Part shown: positions 1 to 8,265 of the stretch, piece by piece
Layout of the letters: each line of letters opens with the position of its first letter
How positions within the stretch are numbered: the stretch's first letter is position 1
Assembly: GCA_964621165.1 (NCBI GenBank)
Contig: CAZULC010000008.1
Location: 1-64,000 of the forward strand
Reading direction: 5' to 3'
DNA length: 64,000 nucleotides
Origin: UMGS1696 sp964621165
GTDB lineage: Bacteria > Bacillota > Clostridia > Oscillospirales > CAG-272
Made by a program: the position numbers and the translations under genes
The notes under the pieces: model-generated
What the model was told of the DNA's origin: nothing
Database searches by the model: none
The model's input: only the letters and a program-made list of their open reading frames with translations

Positions 1-1274
1 ATACCACGGTTATAGGACGTGACGGAATCCCCTTTGAGGTGCAGATCCGTACCCGAGAAATGCATCAGATTGCCGAATACGGTATCGCGGCCCACTGGAA
101 GTACAAGTCCGGAGACAAGAGCAAGGAGGACATCGACAAGAAACTCCAATGGATATCAAAGCTCATTGACACTGAAAGCGGCGCAATCGACAGCGAAGAC
201 TTCATGCACGCCTTGAAGATAGACATTTTCAGCGACGAGACCTTTGTTTTCACACCGAAAGGCGACGTCATAGCCCTGCCGCAGGGAGCAACACTCATCG
301 ACTTTGCCTACTCCATCCATTCGCAGGTGGGCAACAAGATGATCGGCGCGAAAATCAACGGCATGATTGCTCCAATCGACCGGGCGCCACAGACAGGCGA
401 TATAGTCGAGGTCATCACCTCAGCCGCGTCAAAGGGACCAAGCCGGGACTGGCTTAAAATAGTCAAGACAAGCGAAGCCCGCTCAAAAATCCGTCAGTGG
501 TTCAAGAAGGAACAGCGTCCCGAAAACATCAAAATCGGCATGGCTGAAATCGACGAAGAGCTGGCTAAATATCCCGTCAAGCCCACGTCTGCCCAGAAGG
601 CTGAAATCATGGCGGCCACTACCAAAAAGCTGGGCATGAATGAGGTAGACGACCTTTACAACGCACTCGGCTACAACGGTATCGCCATGACAAAGGTTGC
701 GGTGAACCTGAAACGTGAATACGACCGCATAGTTAAGCCCGACGAGCATCCCATGATAACCGAAACGGATCAGGTGCAGGTCCAGAAGTCCAAGCGCATC
801 AAGTCCACCGGCGGAATTATCGTTGACGGCGAGTACGGATGCGACGTAAAATTCGCCAAGTGCTGCAATCCTCTCCCGGGAGACTTGGTAATCGGCTTCA
901 TCACAAAGGGCTACGGAATCTCAATCCACAAGCGGGACTGCCCCAACGTTATAAACGGACTCCAGAATCCGGACCAGATCGACCGCTGGGTCAACGCGGA
1001 GTGGGATGTTGCGTCCCCGGCTGAGCAGAAGCCCCTGTACGAGGTAATGCTACAGGTCTACGCGGAAAACGACATCACGCTGCTTGCCAACATCACCATG
1101 GCTCTTGCCGACATGAAGGTGACGCTCCTTTCCATCAACACCAAACGCCGCACGGACACGGACATAATCATCAACCTGACCATAGGTTGCAAAAATATCG
1201 ACCACTTCAACTCCATCATGTCCCGCCTCAAGAACATCAAGCACATCCATTCAATCCAGAGAGGATTCTCGTAA
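1..1274 (+). CDS. relA: (p)ppGpp synthetase/hydrolase, RelA/SpoT family, C-terminal part
   Basis: The gene is cut by the left edge; its frame begins at base 3. What remains is the end of the synthetase domain (VQIRTREMHQIAEYGIAAHW, the family's conserved segment), then a TGS domain (around FVFTPKGDVIALPQGATLID), a helical region, a Cys-rich zinc-finger-like block (KFAKCCNPLPGD, near residue 285) and a C-terminal ACT/RRM domain. The enzyme makes and, in full-length bifunctional members, degrades (p)ppGpp during the stringent response; the lost N-terminus would hold the HD hydrolase. It is followed within 6 nt of its TAA stop by a repeated structured element and then by dtd. In Firmicutes relA-dtd adjacency is common, which supports the call. 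Confidence 0.95.
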   Translation, partial: TTVIGRDGIPFEVQIRTREMHQIAEYGIAAHWKYKSGDKSKEDIDKKLQWISKLIDTESGAIDSEDFMHALKIDIFSDETFVFTPKGDVIALPQGATLIDFAYSIHSQVGNKMIGAKINGMIAPIDRAPQTGDIVEVITSAASKGPSRDWLKIVKTSEARSKIRQWFKKEQRPENIKIGMAEIDEELAKYPVKPTSAQKAEIMAATTKKLGMNEVDDLYNALGYNGIAMTKVAVNLKREYDRIVKPDEHPMITETDQVQVQKSKRIKSTGGIIVDGEYGCDVKFAKCCNPLPGDLVIGFITKGYGISIHKRDCPNVINGLQNPDQIDRWVNAEWDVASPAEQKPLYEVMLQVYAENDITLLANITMALADMKVTLLSINTKRRTDTDIIINLTIGCKNIDHFNSIMSRLKNIKHIHSIQRGFS

Positions 1275-1279
1275 TAAAC

Positions 1280-1398
1280 AGCGTGAAATATATAGTTTAA
1301 CTAAATTTGCAGTGAACTGATTTCACGCAAAGGAATTCCATGAAAAACAGGAACCCACTATTTTTCATCGGCTTTCAGACGATCGGAATTCTTTCAAA
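1280..1398 (+). repeat. Dispersed structured intercistronic element, copy 1
   Basis: The element lies between relA and dtd, starting 6 nt after the relA stop. It contains a perfect 9-bp inverted repeat (GCGTGAAAT at 1281-1289 with ATTTCACGC at 1320-1328). A second stem follows (AAAGGAATTCC at 1329-1339 with GGAATTCTTT at 1385-1394). That stem encloses two hairpins: ATGAAAAA/TTTTTCAT at 1340-1368, and ATCGGCT-ttc-AGACGAT at 1367-1383. A homologous copy in the opposite orientation is at 20979-21113, with the same order of stems. It could be a MITE-like repeat or a structured RNA. No open reading frame of note lies in it. Confidence 0.75.
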
Positions 1399-1437
1399 AA
1401 TTTATTTTTGCAATCACAAGGATATAATAAAGATAAA

Positions 1438-1911
1438 ATGACAGCAGTAATTCAAAGAATAAAAAAGGGAAGCGTTACCGTCGAAAACGAAACCGTCGCC
1501 CGGTGTGAAGCAGGACTGTTCGTGCTTCTTGGAGTCACCCACGAGGACACGGAGGAAGATGCACGGCTTCTCGCCGACAAAATTGCGAAGCTCCGCATAT
1601 TTTCCGACGAAAACGATAAAATGAATCTGTCAGTGGCGGACGTCGACGGCGGAATCATGGTGGTGCCCAATTTCACCCTCTATGCCTCCTACCGCAAGGG
1701 AAACCGTCCCGACTACATGAACTCAGCCGCCCCCGAAAAAGCCGAGCCGCTGTTTGACTACTTTGCCGACAGACTCCGCAAGGTCTATGACCCCGATAAA
1801 ATTTCAACGGGAGTGTTCGGCGCACACATGATAATCGACGTGACCTGCGACGGACCCATAACGATTCCAATGTACTCAGACGTGCTGAAACAGCCGAAAA
1901 GACCAAAATGA
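1438..1911 (+). CDS. dtd: D-aminoacyl-tRNA deacylase
   Basis: The 157-residue product matches the usual ~150 residues of DTD, which hydrolyses D-aminoacyl-tRNAs (for example D-Tyr-tRNA) and so keeps D-amino acids out of protein. Visible marks are the N-terminus MTAVIQRIKKGSVTVEN, the catalytic-pocket segment near VVPNFTLYA, and the C-terminal motif-like stretch STGVFGAHMIIDV. The ATG at 1438 is chosen over an upstream TTG because family members begin exactly here (M.AVIQR). There is no good ribosome binding site; the nearest purine-rich stretch (AAGGA) is 15 nt away, and a TATAAT (1423-1428) sits just upstream. The stop overlaps the hemZ start by 4 nt. Confidence 0.93.
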   Translation: MTAVIQRIKKGSVTVENETVARCEAGLFVLLGVTHEDTEEDARLLADKIAKLRIFSDENDKMNLSVADVDGGIMVVPNFTLYASYRKGNRPDYMNSAAPEKAEPLFDYFADRLRKVYDPDKISTGVFGAHMIIDVTCDGPITIPMYSDVLKQPKRPK

Positions 1912-3401
1912 TACTGAAAATTAACGGAAACATAAAGCCCTACTACATTCAGACCCTCGCCATGATTTTCTTCCCAGGGGTGAAGTTCCCCGAAAACGAG
2001 GCAGAAAACGACGACACCATGACCTCTTTTGTGGATGTGAAAACCGAAAACGGTTGTGTTTCGGCAAAAGTGATCCTCACCCAAGGGAACAGGTGCGAGA
2101 CCGCCGAATCAGAAAAGAAAATCGGTGACATCTACGACAGCGAGAAAGCTGAAAAAATAGCCGCAGGGGAAGCCTTCATGAAAGCCGGGGAAAAATTCAC
2201 CCACTTCACTCCACCGTGGGGAATCCTGACCGGTGTGCGACCCGCAAAGGTAGCCTCGGAGCTGCTTGACAACGGCAAAACCCCCGAGGAAGCCGCAGAA
2301 ATCATCTCCCGGGACTATTTAGTCAGCCCAATAAAATCCAGTCTGGCGGTGAATGTCTCCCAGTGCGAACGACGGCTCATCACAGACAACGTGAGAAAAT
2401 CGTGCAGCGTGTACATCGGAATCCCCTTCTGTCCAACAAGATGCGCCTACTGCTCCTTCGTCTCCTACACCTCGCCGAAACTCCTTTCCTTAATCCCCGA
2501 CTACCTCGCCGCACTGACAAACGACATAAACGGCGTTTTCTCAGTCATACGTGAGCTGGGGATGAAAATAAAATCGGTCTACATCGGTGGTGGCACGCCT
2601 ACGATACTTGACGAAGGTCAGCTCGATACGCTTCTCTCCTGCGTGAGCCGAAACCTTGACGGGTACGACGCCCCCGATGAATTCACCCTCGAAGCCGGAC
2701 GCCCCGACACTATAACCCGGGAAAAACTGAAAGTCGCCCACCTCCACGGAGTAAACCGGGTCAGCGTGAACACACAGACTTTGAACGCCGAAGTACTTGA
2801 GAAAATCGGACGCGCCCACACCCCTGAAATGTTCCTGCGGGCATACGACGAAGCGAAAAACAGCGGAATCGAGAACATCAACGTCGACCTCATAGCCGGA
2901 CTGCCCTACGACACCACTGAATCCTTCACGCGCTCCATTGACAGAATCATCGCCCTCGACCCTGAGAACATCACGGTTCACACCTTCAGCGTTAAAAAAT
3001 CGTCGGTCTTCAAGAGTGAGGGAATGTTCGACGCGTCATCAAAAACCGCCTGCGAAAGTGTAGCCTACTCACAGACCGCCCTCGACAAATCCGGCTACCT
3101 CCCATACTACATGTACCGCCAGAAGAACACCGTTGGCAACCTCGAAAACGTTGGCTACGCCAAGCCGGGTCACGAGGGACTCTACAACGTCTACATGATG
3201 GAGGAGGTCCACTCGATTTTCGCGTCCGGCGCGTCGTCGGTGACAAAGCTGGTCTCACTTCCCGACAGCGAGGGAAAAGTGCGAATCGAGCGTTTCTTCC
3301 GCCCCAAATACCCCTATGAATACCTGCGGGAGCTTGAGGGAGAGGACGAACGTCTGCTTGATATGCGAAAAGCCGCACGGGAGTTTTTTGGCAAACAATA
3401 A
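1908..3401 (+). CDS. hemZ: Radical SAM coproporphyrinogen dehydrogenase-like protein HemZ
   Basis: A 497-residue radical SAM enzyme. The [4Fe-4S] motif CPTRCAYC is visible near residue 175 (GIPFCPTRCAYCSFVSY), followed by the glycine-rich SAM-binding motif SVYIGGGTPT. The N-terminal ~150 residues are the extra domain typical of HemZ. In Bacillus HemZ is linked to anaerobic oxidation of coproporphyrinogen III; in anaerobic clostridia without full haem synthesis the true role is uncertain. It starts inside the dtd stop (ATGA), so the two are probably translationally coupled. The relA-dtd-hemZ order is common in clostridia. Confidence 0.88.
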   Translation: MILKINGNIKPYYIQTLAMIFFPGVKFPENEAENDDTMTSFVDVKTENGCVSAKVILTQGNRCETAESEKKIGDIYDSEKAEKIAAGEAFMKAGEKFTHFTPPWGILTGVRPAKVASELLDNGKTPEEAAEIISRDYLVSPIKSSLAVNVSQCERRLITDNVRKSCSVYIGIPFCPTRCAYCSFVSYTSPKLLSLIPDYLAALTNDINGVFSVIRELGMKIKSVYIGGGTPTILDEGQLDTLLSCVSRNLDGYDAPDEFTLEAGRPDTITREKLKVAHLHGVNRVSVNTQTLNAEVLEKIGRAHTPEMFLRAYDEAKNSGIENINVDLIAGLPYDTTESFTRSIDRIIALDPENITVHTFSVKKSSVFKSEGMFDASSKTACESVAYSQTALDKSGYLPYYMYRQKNTVGNLENVGYAKPGHEGLYNVYMMEEVHSIFASGASSVTKLVSLPDSEGKVRIERFFRPKYPYEYLRELEGEDERLLDMRKAAREFFGKQ

Positions 3402-3440
3402 TTTTTGATTAATCATAATCTGAAACCGCATAATTTGAAT

Positions 3441-3448
3441 GGTATAAT
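3441..3448 (+). promoter_or_regulatory. Extended -10 promoter abutting the kinase start
   Basis: TG-G-TATAAT (TATAAT at 3443-3448) is an excellent extended -10, but the start ATG follows at 3452. The predicted transcription start would fall in or just after the start codon. The -35 (CTGAAA, 17 nt upstream) is weak. Confidence 0.4.
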
Positions 3449-3451
3449 ACT

Positions 3452-4354
3452 ATGGTAAAACTTCATAATAATTTCAACACAAAAAAAGAAGCCGCGGACT
3501 TCATCACATCCTGCGAGAATTATTTCCGCGACGAAATCAACGCGACTCTTGCGCAAATTACCTCGAACCACGACAAAAAGCTCATCATGCTCTCGGGTCC
3601 CACATGTTCGGGAAAGACGACCACCGCAAGTCTGCTGACCCGCAAAATTACCGAAAGTGGCAAGCACGCCGTTGTCCTATCAATCGACGACTTCTTCATT
3701 GACCGGCACGAAAAAAACATCGTTGGCGATGAAATCCCCGACTACGACAGCGTGAAAGCCATGGATCTGGACTATTTCCGCCTGTTCATCAACCGCCTGC
3801 TGGAGGGAAAGAGCGTTCTCGTGCCGAAATACGACTTCACAAAAACAGCGCGGGTGGGCTACAACGAATATATTCCCGATGAGGACGATATATATGTATT
3901 TGAAGGAATACAGGCGGTCTACCCCGAGGTGACGTCCCTTCTCAAGGACAAATATAAAAGCATCTTCATCTCCGTCAGCGAGGACGTGGCCATGGGAGGG
4001 CGCATTGTAAACCGTAACGACCTGCGGCTGCTGCGGCGTATCGTCCGTGACTACCGCTTCCGGGGCGCGACAGCTGAGTTCACTCTTCATCTGTGGGAAG
4101 GTGTGCGGGAAAACGAAGAGCGGTCAATCTTCCCCTACGCGGACGGATGCGACGTTCACATCAACTCATTTCTCGACTACGAGCCGTTCATTCTGCGCCG
4201 CTGTGTGAAGCCAATCCTCGAGGGCGTGCGGGAAGAGAGTCCGTATCGTGCAAAGGCGGATGAGCTGCTTTCGCAAATTGACCCCTTCGACAACGACAAC
4301 TTCGAGGACAGCATGATTCCCTGCGATTCCGTATTCCGCGAGTTCATCGGATGA
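3452..4354 (+). CDS. Uridine kinase-like P-loop nucleoside kinase
   Basis: A 300-residue kinase of the phosphoribulokinase/uridine kinase family. It has a Walker A loop GPTCSGKTT near residue 50, followed by SIDDFF (substrate/magnesium-binding region) and YVFEGIQAVYPEV, as in nucleoside kinases. Many clostridial homologues carry about 250 extra N-terminal residues (TGS and threonyl-tRNA synthetase-like domains); this one does not. The substrate cannot be read from sequence; uridine/cytidine is the default inference. No Shine-Dalgarno sequence is seen: a TGGTATAAT box ends only 3 nt before the ATG, so the transcript may be leaderless or the true start may lie slightly downstream. Confidence 0.8.
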   Translation: MVKLHNNFNTKKEAADFITSCENYFRDEINATLAQITSNHDKKLIMLSGPTCSGKTTTASLLTRKITESGKHAVVLSIDDFFIDRHEKNIVGDEIPDYDSVKAMDLDYFRLFINRLLEGKSVLVPKYDFTKTARVGYNEYIPDEDDIYVFEGIQAVYPEVTSLLKDKYKSIFISVSEDVAMGGRIVNRNDLRLLRRIVRDYRFRGATAEFTLHLWEGVRENEERSIFPYADGCDVHINSFLDYEPFILRRCVKPILEGVREESPYRAKADELLSQIDPFDNDNFEDSMIPCDSVFREFIG

Positions 4355-4393
4355 AATAATTAATTTATATTAAAATTTATGGGAGGGCAATGC

Positions 4394-6007
4394 TTGAAAA
4401 AATCCGACGCTGATTCTCTGCACGTGAAAAAACGCTCGGATGTCAAAAATACCTTTCTAGGCGGGGTTGTGATTCTGACCGTGTCGAATCTTCTCGTCAA
4501 GATAGCCGGACTGCTGTTCAAAATCCCCATGAACTACACCATAGGCGATGCGGGAATGGGGTACTACAATTCTGCCTACTCGATTTACACTCTGCTCTAC
4601 ATGCTGTCGACCTCGGGTCTGCCCTTGGCCATATCGGTCATGGTGTCGGAGAAAAAGACCGAGGGAAACGTGCGTGGCGCGAAAGCCGTGTTCCGTATGG
4701 CACTATTGATTTTCGCCGCCGTGGGACTTTTCTGCTGTCTTGTGATGCTTCTTTTCTCAGAGGAGCTTGCCGGAGTCATAAAGTCCGACAAATCCGCCCT
4801 GTCCGTAGCAGTCGCCGCACCGACAATGTTCTTTATCTGCGTGTCCAGCGCCTATCGCGGATACTTCCAAGGCTGCGGAAACATGGTCCCGACGGCAGTA
4901 TCCCAGCTGATTGAAGCCCTCGGCAAGCTGATTATCGGAATCGCCGCGGCTGTCTACGCTGTGGGAATGGGCTTTGCGGTTCACGTGGTTGCGGCATACG
5001 CTGTGGCAGGACTGACAATAGGTTCCATTCTCGGCGCGTTCTACCTCGCACTGACCTCGTTTTTCCGTGGCGACCGCGACCTTGTTGACAGTAGCGTCCC
5101 CATAAACAGCGCCGACTTCCGCAAAGGGGATATAATCAAGCGGTTCCTTACCATCTCCATCCCCGTGACCGTCAGCGCGTCCGTCATGAGTCTGACAAAT
5201 ATAATTGACACCGCAATGATTCAGCGGATTTTACTGTCCTCGGGAATCAGCGAAGAGTCCGCCGCCGCAATGTTCGGAAACTACACCTCCCTCGCCGTGC
5301 CAATGTTCAACCTCCCCCCGGTTTTAGTCTACCCCATCGCCTACTCCCTCGTTCCCGTTGTTGCCGCGGCTGCCGGAGAGGGGAAGATTGAGTCAGCCCG
5401 GGAGAAAATCTCGCTCTCCCTACGATACGCCGTGATAATCGGACTCCCATGCGCCATCGGTTTATCGGTGTTGTCCGACCCAATACTCTGCCTGCTGTAT
5501 AAGGAAACCTCCGCCCACACCGCCTCCCCTATGCTGTCCTGCCTAGCCCCATCGTCAATGCTGGTCTGCATCTTAGCCGTGACCAACTCAATCCTCCAAG
5601 GCTGCGGAAAGGAGCGGATGCCGGTTCTGTCCATGCTTGCGGGAGCGTTGGTGAAAATCACGTCGGGATGCTTCCTGCTTCACCGCTACGGCATGGTAGG
5701 TGCGCCCGTCTCAACGTTTCTCTGCTACTTCACTGTGACACTACTGAACCTGTACTTCGTGACAAAATACACAGGCGTCGCGCTTGACGTAAAATCCCTC
5801 GCCATGCCGCTTTTGTCCTCAGTCGTATGCGGATTCACGGCGGTTTTTACAAACAACTCACTGGTTTTGTTCTGCGGAAAACGTCCGGCGTGCGTAATAG
5901 CCATATTTGTGGCGGCTGTGATTTACGCAGCAATGATTGTGATGACGGGAACTGTAAAAATAAATGATATTAAACAAATGCTGAAGAAGAAAAGGAAGAC
6001 GGCATAA
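4394..6007 (+). CDS. Lipid/polysaccharide flippase, SpoVB/YabM (MOP superfamily)
   Basis: About 537 residues with some 13-14 hydrophobic segments, as in MurJ/SpoVB flippases that move lipid-linked cell-wall precursors. Visible family features include NFLVK/LVKIAGLLFKIPM near the N-terminus, GMGYYNSAYSIY, and YFQGCGNMVPTAVSQLIEALGKL in the fourth segment. The TTG at 4394 is preferred: GGAGGG lies 6 nt upstream, whereas the in-frame ATG at 4379 has no ribosome binding site. The gene heads yabM-mazG-rqcP-yabP-yabQ-divIC, an order also known in Bacillus, and its stop overlaps the mazG start. A role in spore or vegetative peptidoglycan is inferred from context. Confidence 0.85.
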   Translation: MKKSDADSLHVKKRSDVKNTFLGGVVILTVSNLLVKIAGLLFKIPMNYTIGDAGMGYYNSAYSIYTLLYMLSTSGLPLAISVMVSEKKTEGNVRGAKAVFRMALLIFAAVGLFCCLVMLLFSEELAGVIKSDKSALSVAVAAPTMFFICVSSAYRGYFQGCGNMVPTAVSQLIEALGKLIIGIAAAVYAVGMGFAVHVVAAYAVAGLTIGSILGAFYLALTSFFRGDRDLVDSSVPINSADFRKGDIIKRFLTISIPVTVSASVMSLTNIIDTAMIQRILLSSGISEESAAAMFGNYTSLAVPMFNLPPVLVYPIAYSLVPVVAAAAGEGKIESAREKISLSLRYAVIIGLPCAIGLSVLSDPILCLLYKETSAHTASPMLSCLAPSSMLVCILAVTNSILQGCGKERMPVLSMLAGALVKITSGCFLLHRYGMVGAPVSTFLCYFTVTLLNLYFVTKYTGVALDVKSLAMPLLSSVVCGFTAVFTNNSLVLFCGKRPACVIAIFVAAVIYAAMIVMTGTVKINDIKQMLKKKRKTA

Positions 6008-6717
6008 TGACAATAGACGAAAAAAAGACCCTCCTGAAAACCGAATCCCGCCACAGCATGGACTCCCTTCTCACCCTTGTCGAGGTTCTGCGCAGTGAGG
6101 AAGGCTGCCCGTGGGACAGAGAACAGACTCACATGACCATCCGCAACGACCTGATCGAGGAAACCTACGAGGTAGTCGAAGCCATAGACAAGGACGACCG
6201 GGAATTGCTCAAGGAAGAGCTGGGAGACGTGCTGTTTCAGGTGATATTCCACGCCCAAATCGAGCGGGAGAAGGGCAGCTTTACAATTGACGACATAATT
6301 GGCGGAATCGTTGACAAAATGATCCTCCGCCACCCTCACGTTTTCGGCGATGTAACAGTCAGCGGCTCGTGCGAGGTGCTGGAAAACTGGGAGCAGATTA
6401 AAAAGAAGGAAAAATCCCGTAAAACTGTCCGCGAGAACATGGAGGCAGTCCCGAAGGAGCTTCCGTCCCTTATGCGAGCGAGAAAAATCGCGAAAAAAGC
6501 AAAAAAGGACGGCTATAGCTTCAATATCACCGACGACAGCCTTGCCGACCTCATAGAAAAGCTGAAAACAGCGGCGCCCAACGAGAGAGAAGCCGTCCTC
6601 ACCGATATAATATTTGCGTCAGTAGTTTTAGCCGGAGACGAGGGCGACCTCGAGCGGAAGTTAGGCGAAAAAATCGACAATTTCATAGAGGATTACAAAG
6701 AAACAGGTGAACAATAA
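6007..6717 (+). CDS. mazG: Nucleoside triphosphate pyrophosphohydrolase MazG
   Basis: A 236-residue all-alpha NTP pyrophosphatase. It converts (d)NTPs to NMP and pyrophosphate and removes aberrant nucleotides. The N-terminal MazG motif is clear: EGCPWDREQTHMTIRNDLIEE (Trp-Asp, then the EExxE metal site in LIEETYEVVEAI), followed by the EExGD motif KEELGDVLFQVIFHA. The second, shorter MazG-like half follows (MRARKIAKKAKKDGY). The length is near the YabN C-terminal module; the methylase half found in Bacillus YabN is absent. The start codon shares one base with the upstream stop, and the downstream rqcP also overlaps by one base. Confidence 0.92.
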   Translation: MTIDEKKTLLKTESRHSMDSLLTLVEVLRSEEGCPWDREQTHMTIRNDLIEETYEVVEAIDKDDRELLKEELGDVLFQVIFHAQIEREKGSFTIDDIIGGIVDKMILRHPHVFGDVTVSGSCEVLENWEQIKKKEKSRKTVRENMEAVPKELPSLMRARKIAKKAKKDGYSFNITDDSLADLIEKLKTAAPNEREAVLTDIIFASVVLAGDEGDLERKLGEKIDNFIEDYKETGEQ

Positions 6718-6959
6718 TGAGACTGGATAAATTTCTTAAAGTATCAAGAGTAATCAAACGGCGAACCGTAGCCAATGAAGCCTGCGACGCGGACCACGTC
6801 AAGGTCAACGGCAGACAGGCAAAGGCATCCTACGAAGTGAAAGAAGGGGACGTAATCGAAGTCTCCTACGGCGGAAGAACGCTCAAGCTGCGGGTTGCCG
6901 ACGTAAAGGAACACGCACAAAAGGCGGACGCGGCTTCCATGTACGAAATCATAGAATGA
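6717..6959 (+). CDS. rqcP: S4-domain ribosome quality-control factor RqcP (YabO)
   Basis: An 80-residue S4 RNA-binding protein (RLDKFLKVSRVIKRRTVANEACD at the N-terminus). It belongs to the YabO/RqcP group, which works with RqcH on stalled 50S subunits during alanine tailing of nascent chains in Firmicutes. Length and basic S4 helix-turn (VKVNGRQAKASYEVKEGD) match the family. It sits in the usual place between mazG and yabP and overlaps mazG by one base, so it is surely cotranscribed. Confidence 0.92.
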   Translation: MRLDKFLKVSRVIKRRTVANEACDADHVKVNGRQAKASYEVKEGDVIEVSYGGRTLKLRVADVKEHAQKADAASMYEIIE

Positions 6960-6995
6960 TTAACTGAGGCAATAAACAGAACGAAAACGGAAAAG

Positions 6996-7024
6996 GCATA
7001 TATTCCGGATTTTTTTCATATAAT
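6996..7024 (+). promoter_or_regulatory. Sigma-E-like promoter upstream of yabP
   Basis: GCATATA (6996-7002), 14-nt spacer, CATATAAT (7017-7024). This fits the Bacillus mother-cell sigma-E consensus (-35 KMATATT, -10 CATACAMT) well. It would switch on yabP-yabQ in the mother cell independently of the vegetative genes upstream. Confidence 0.6.
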
Positions 7025-7052
7025 CAAACAAATGAGTAAGGAGCGTTTGATT

Positions 7053-7313
7053 ATGGATCAGGATGTATGCCTTTTTTCACGTAAACGGATGGAGCTTAGC
7101 GGTATTGACGAGGTTGAGAGCTTCACGGAGGAGCAGATCACCCTGTCGTCGTCCATGGGGATGATCGCGGTTGAGGGAAGCGGTATGAAGATCGAGAGCT
7201 TTTCCATAGAGAGCGGGAAGATTGTGATTGTGGGACAATTCGACAGCTTTTACTATTATGCGTCAAAGGAGAGCGGAGTAAAAGGCGGAATTCTGTCGCG
7301 GCTTTTCAGGTAA
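7053..7313 (+). CDS. yabP: Sporulation protein YabP
   Basis: An 86-residue protein of the YabP/YqfC family. Family marks: RKRMELSGIDEVESFTEEQITLSS, a central MGMIAVEGSGMKIESFSIESG beta-rich segment and a C-terminal GGILSRLFR. ATG 7053 is favoured over ATG 7032 because AAGGAG (7038-7043) is 9 nt before it and the earlier ATG has no ribosome binding site. It is a mother-cell protein required for sporulation in Bacillus, molecular role unknown. It starts an operon with yabQ (1-nt overlap) and is preceded by a sigma-E-like promoter at 6996-7024. Confidence 0.88.
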   Translation: MDQDVCLFSRKRMELSGIDEVESFTEEQITLSSSMGMIAVEGSGMKIESFSIESGKIVIVGQFDSFYYYASKESGVKGGILSRLFR

Positions 7314-7900
7314 TGGAATTTTTTATTGAAAAACAATTGTTAAATATCGTATATTCCGTGATTTTGGGGTTGATTTTTGGCGGAATTTACGATATAATTA
7401 GAGTAGTGCAGATTTTATGCGGAATCGCGTCGTATTCTGACGGCATGATAGTGATGAAGCCTGTCAGGCACGGTAAAAGACCCACGCCCGCGTTCTTTAT
7501 TTTTCTCGTCACCGATTTTGTATTCATGCTGACCGTCATATCCGTGTACTCTTTTTTCAACTACTGGGCGGAGTATGGCAGAGTGCGGTTCTATCTCATG
7601 TTCGCAGCCGCCGCAGGGTTCTACATCTACTACAATACGGCTGGCAGACTGGTCATGCTATGCTCCGACTTCATAGTCCGGTGTATCAGGTGGGTTTTTA
7701 TGACGGTGGTAATCAGGCCGGTGAGGTTTATCCTGAAACTGACAGAACGGGCACTGTTGTTTATTATGAATCATACGGTGCTTCTTCTTCTCAGGCGGAT
7801 TGCTGACGGATTCAGACAGCGGAAAACGAACGGATATTTAAAACAGCTCGCCGACGACATAAAATTCTGCGAAACCAAAGGAAAGCAGGTGGGGATATAG
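7313..7900 (+). CDS. yabQ: Sporulation membrane protein YabQ
   Basis: A 195-residue integral membrane protein with about four or five hydrophobic stretches (LNIVYSVILGLIFGGIYDII, PAFFIFLVTDFVFMLTVISV, FYLMFAAAAGFYIYY, then a hydrophobic region around residues 120-160). The topology, length and position between yabP and divIC are those of YabQ, which is needed for spore cortex formation in Bacillus. ATG overlaps the yabP TAA. The C-terminal basic tail is presumably cytoplasmic. Confidence 0.85.
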   Translation: MEFFIEKQLLNIVYSVILGLIFGGIYDIIRVVQILCGIASYSDGMIVMKPVRHGKRPTPAFFIFLVTDFVFMLTVISVYSFFNYWAEYGRVRFYLMFAAAAGFYIYYNTAGRLVMLCSDFIVRCIRWVFMTVVIRPVRFILKLTERALLFIMNHTVLLLLRRIADGFRQRKTNGYLKQLADDIKFCETKGKQVGI

Positions 7901-8184
7901 TGAAAACCGTCTTCAAAAATACAATAGTACGGATGTCAATCCTCGTTGTGGCGCTTTTCTGTGTGGTAATGTTTGTATCCTTCAGACTTCGCCAGAATGA
8001 GCTGAGATTGCAGGCGGAGGAATTGCAGGCGAAAAAAGACGCGCTGAGCGAATACATAATCGAACTACAGTCCAACCTCGACCGCCCCTTTGACGACGAG
8101 TATGTGGCAGAAATCGCTCACCAGAAGCTTGGACTTCGTTACCCGCAGGAGATAATCTACTACAGCGGAAGTGAAGGAAAATAA
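7900..8184 (+). CDS. divIC: Septum-formation initiator DivIC/FtsB-like
   Basis: A 94-residue bitopic protein. It has a short N-terminus, one membrane segment (MSILVVALFCVVMFVSF, residues ~12-29), then a coiled coil (RQNELRLQAEELQAKKDALSEY...) and a small C-terminal domain (YVAEIAHQKLGLRYPQEIIYY). In the division complex it pairs with FtsL and DivIB. GTG is used as start, overlapping the yabQ TAG by one base, with GGTGGGG upstream. It is the last gene before a terminator. Confidence 0.87.
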   Translation: MKTVFKNTIVRMSILVVALFCVVMFVSFRLRQNELRLQAEELQAKKDALSEYIIELQSNLDRPFDDEYVAEIAHQKLGLRYPQEIIYYSGSEGK

Positions 8185-8233
8185 TCTAAGGCACATCTGC
8201 ATCCTTAGAACTGTGCGGCGTAGCCTTAAAATT

Positions 8234-8262
8234 CCTGCGGAGTTTTTCGCAGGTTTTCTTTT
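8234..8262 (+). terminator. Rho-independent terminator after divIC
   Basis: CCTGCG (8234-8239) pairs with CGCAGG (8248-8253), followed by TTTTCTTTT. A smaller perfect hairpin CTAAGG/CCTTAG lies just upstream (8187-8208). Together they close the yabM-divIC locus. Confidence 0.8.
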
Positions 8263-8265
8263 ATA

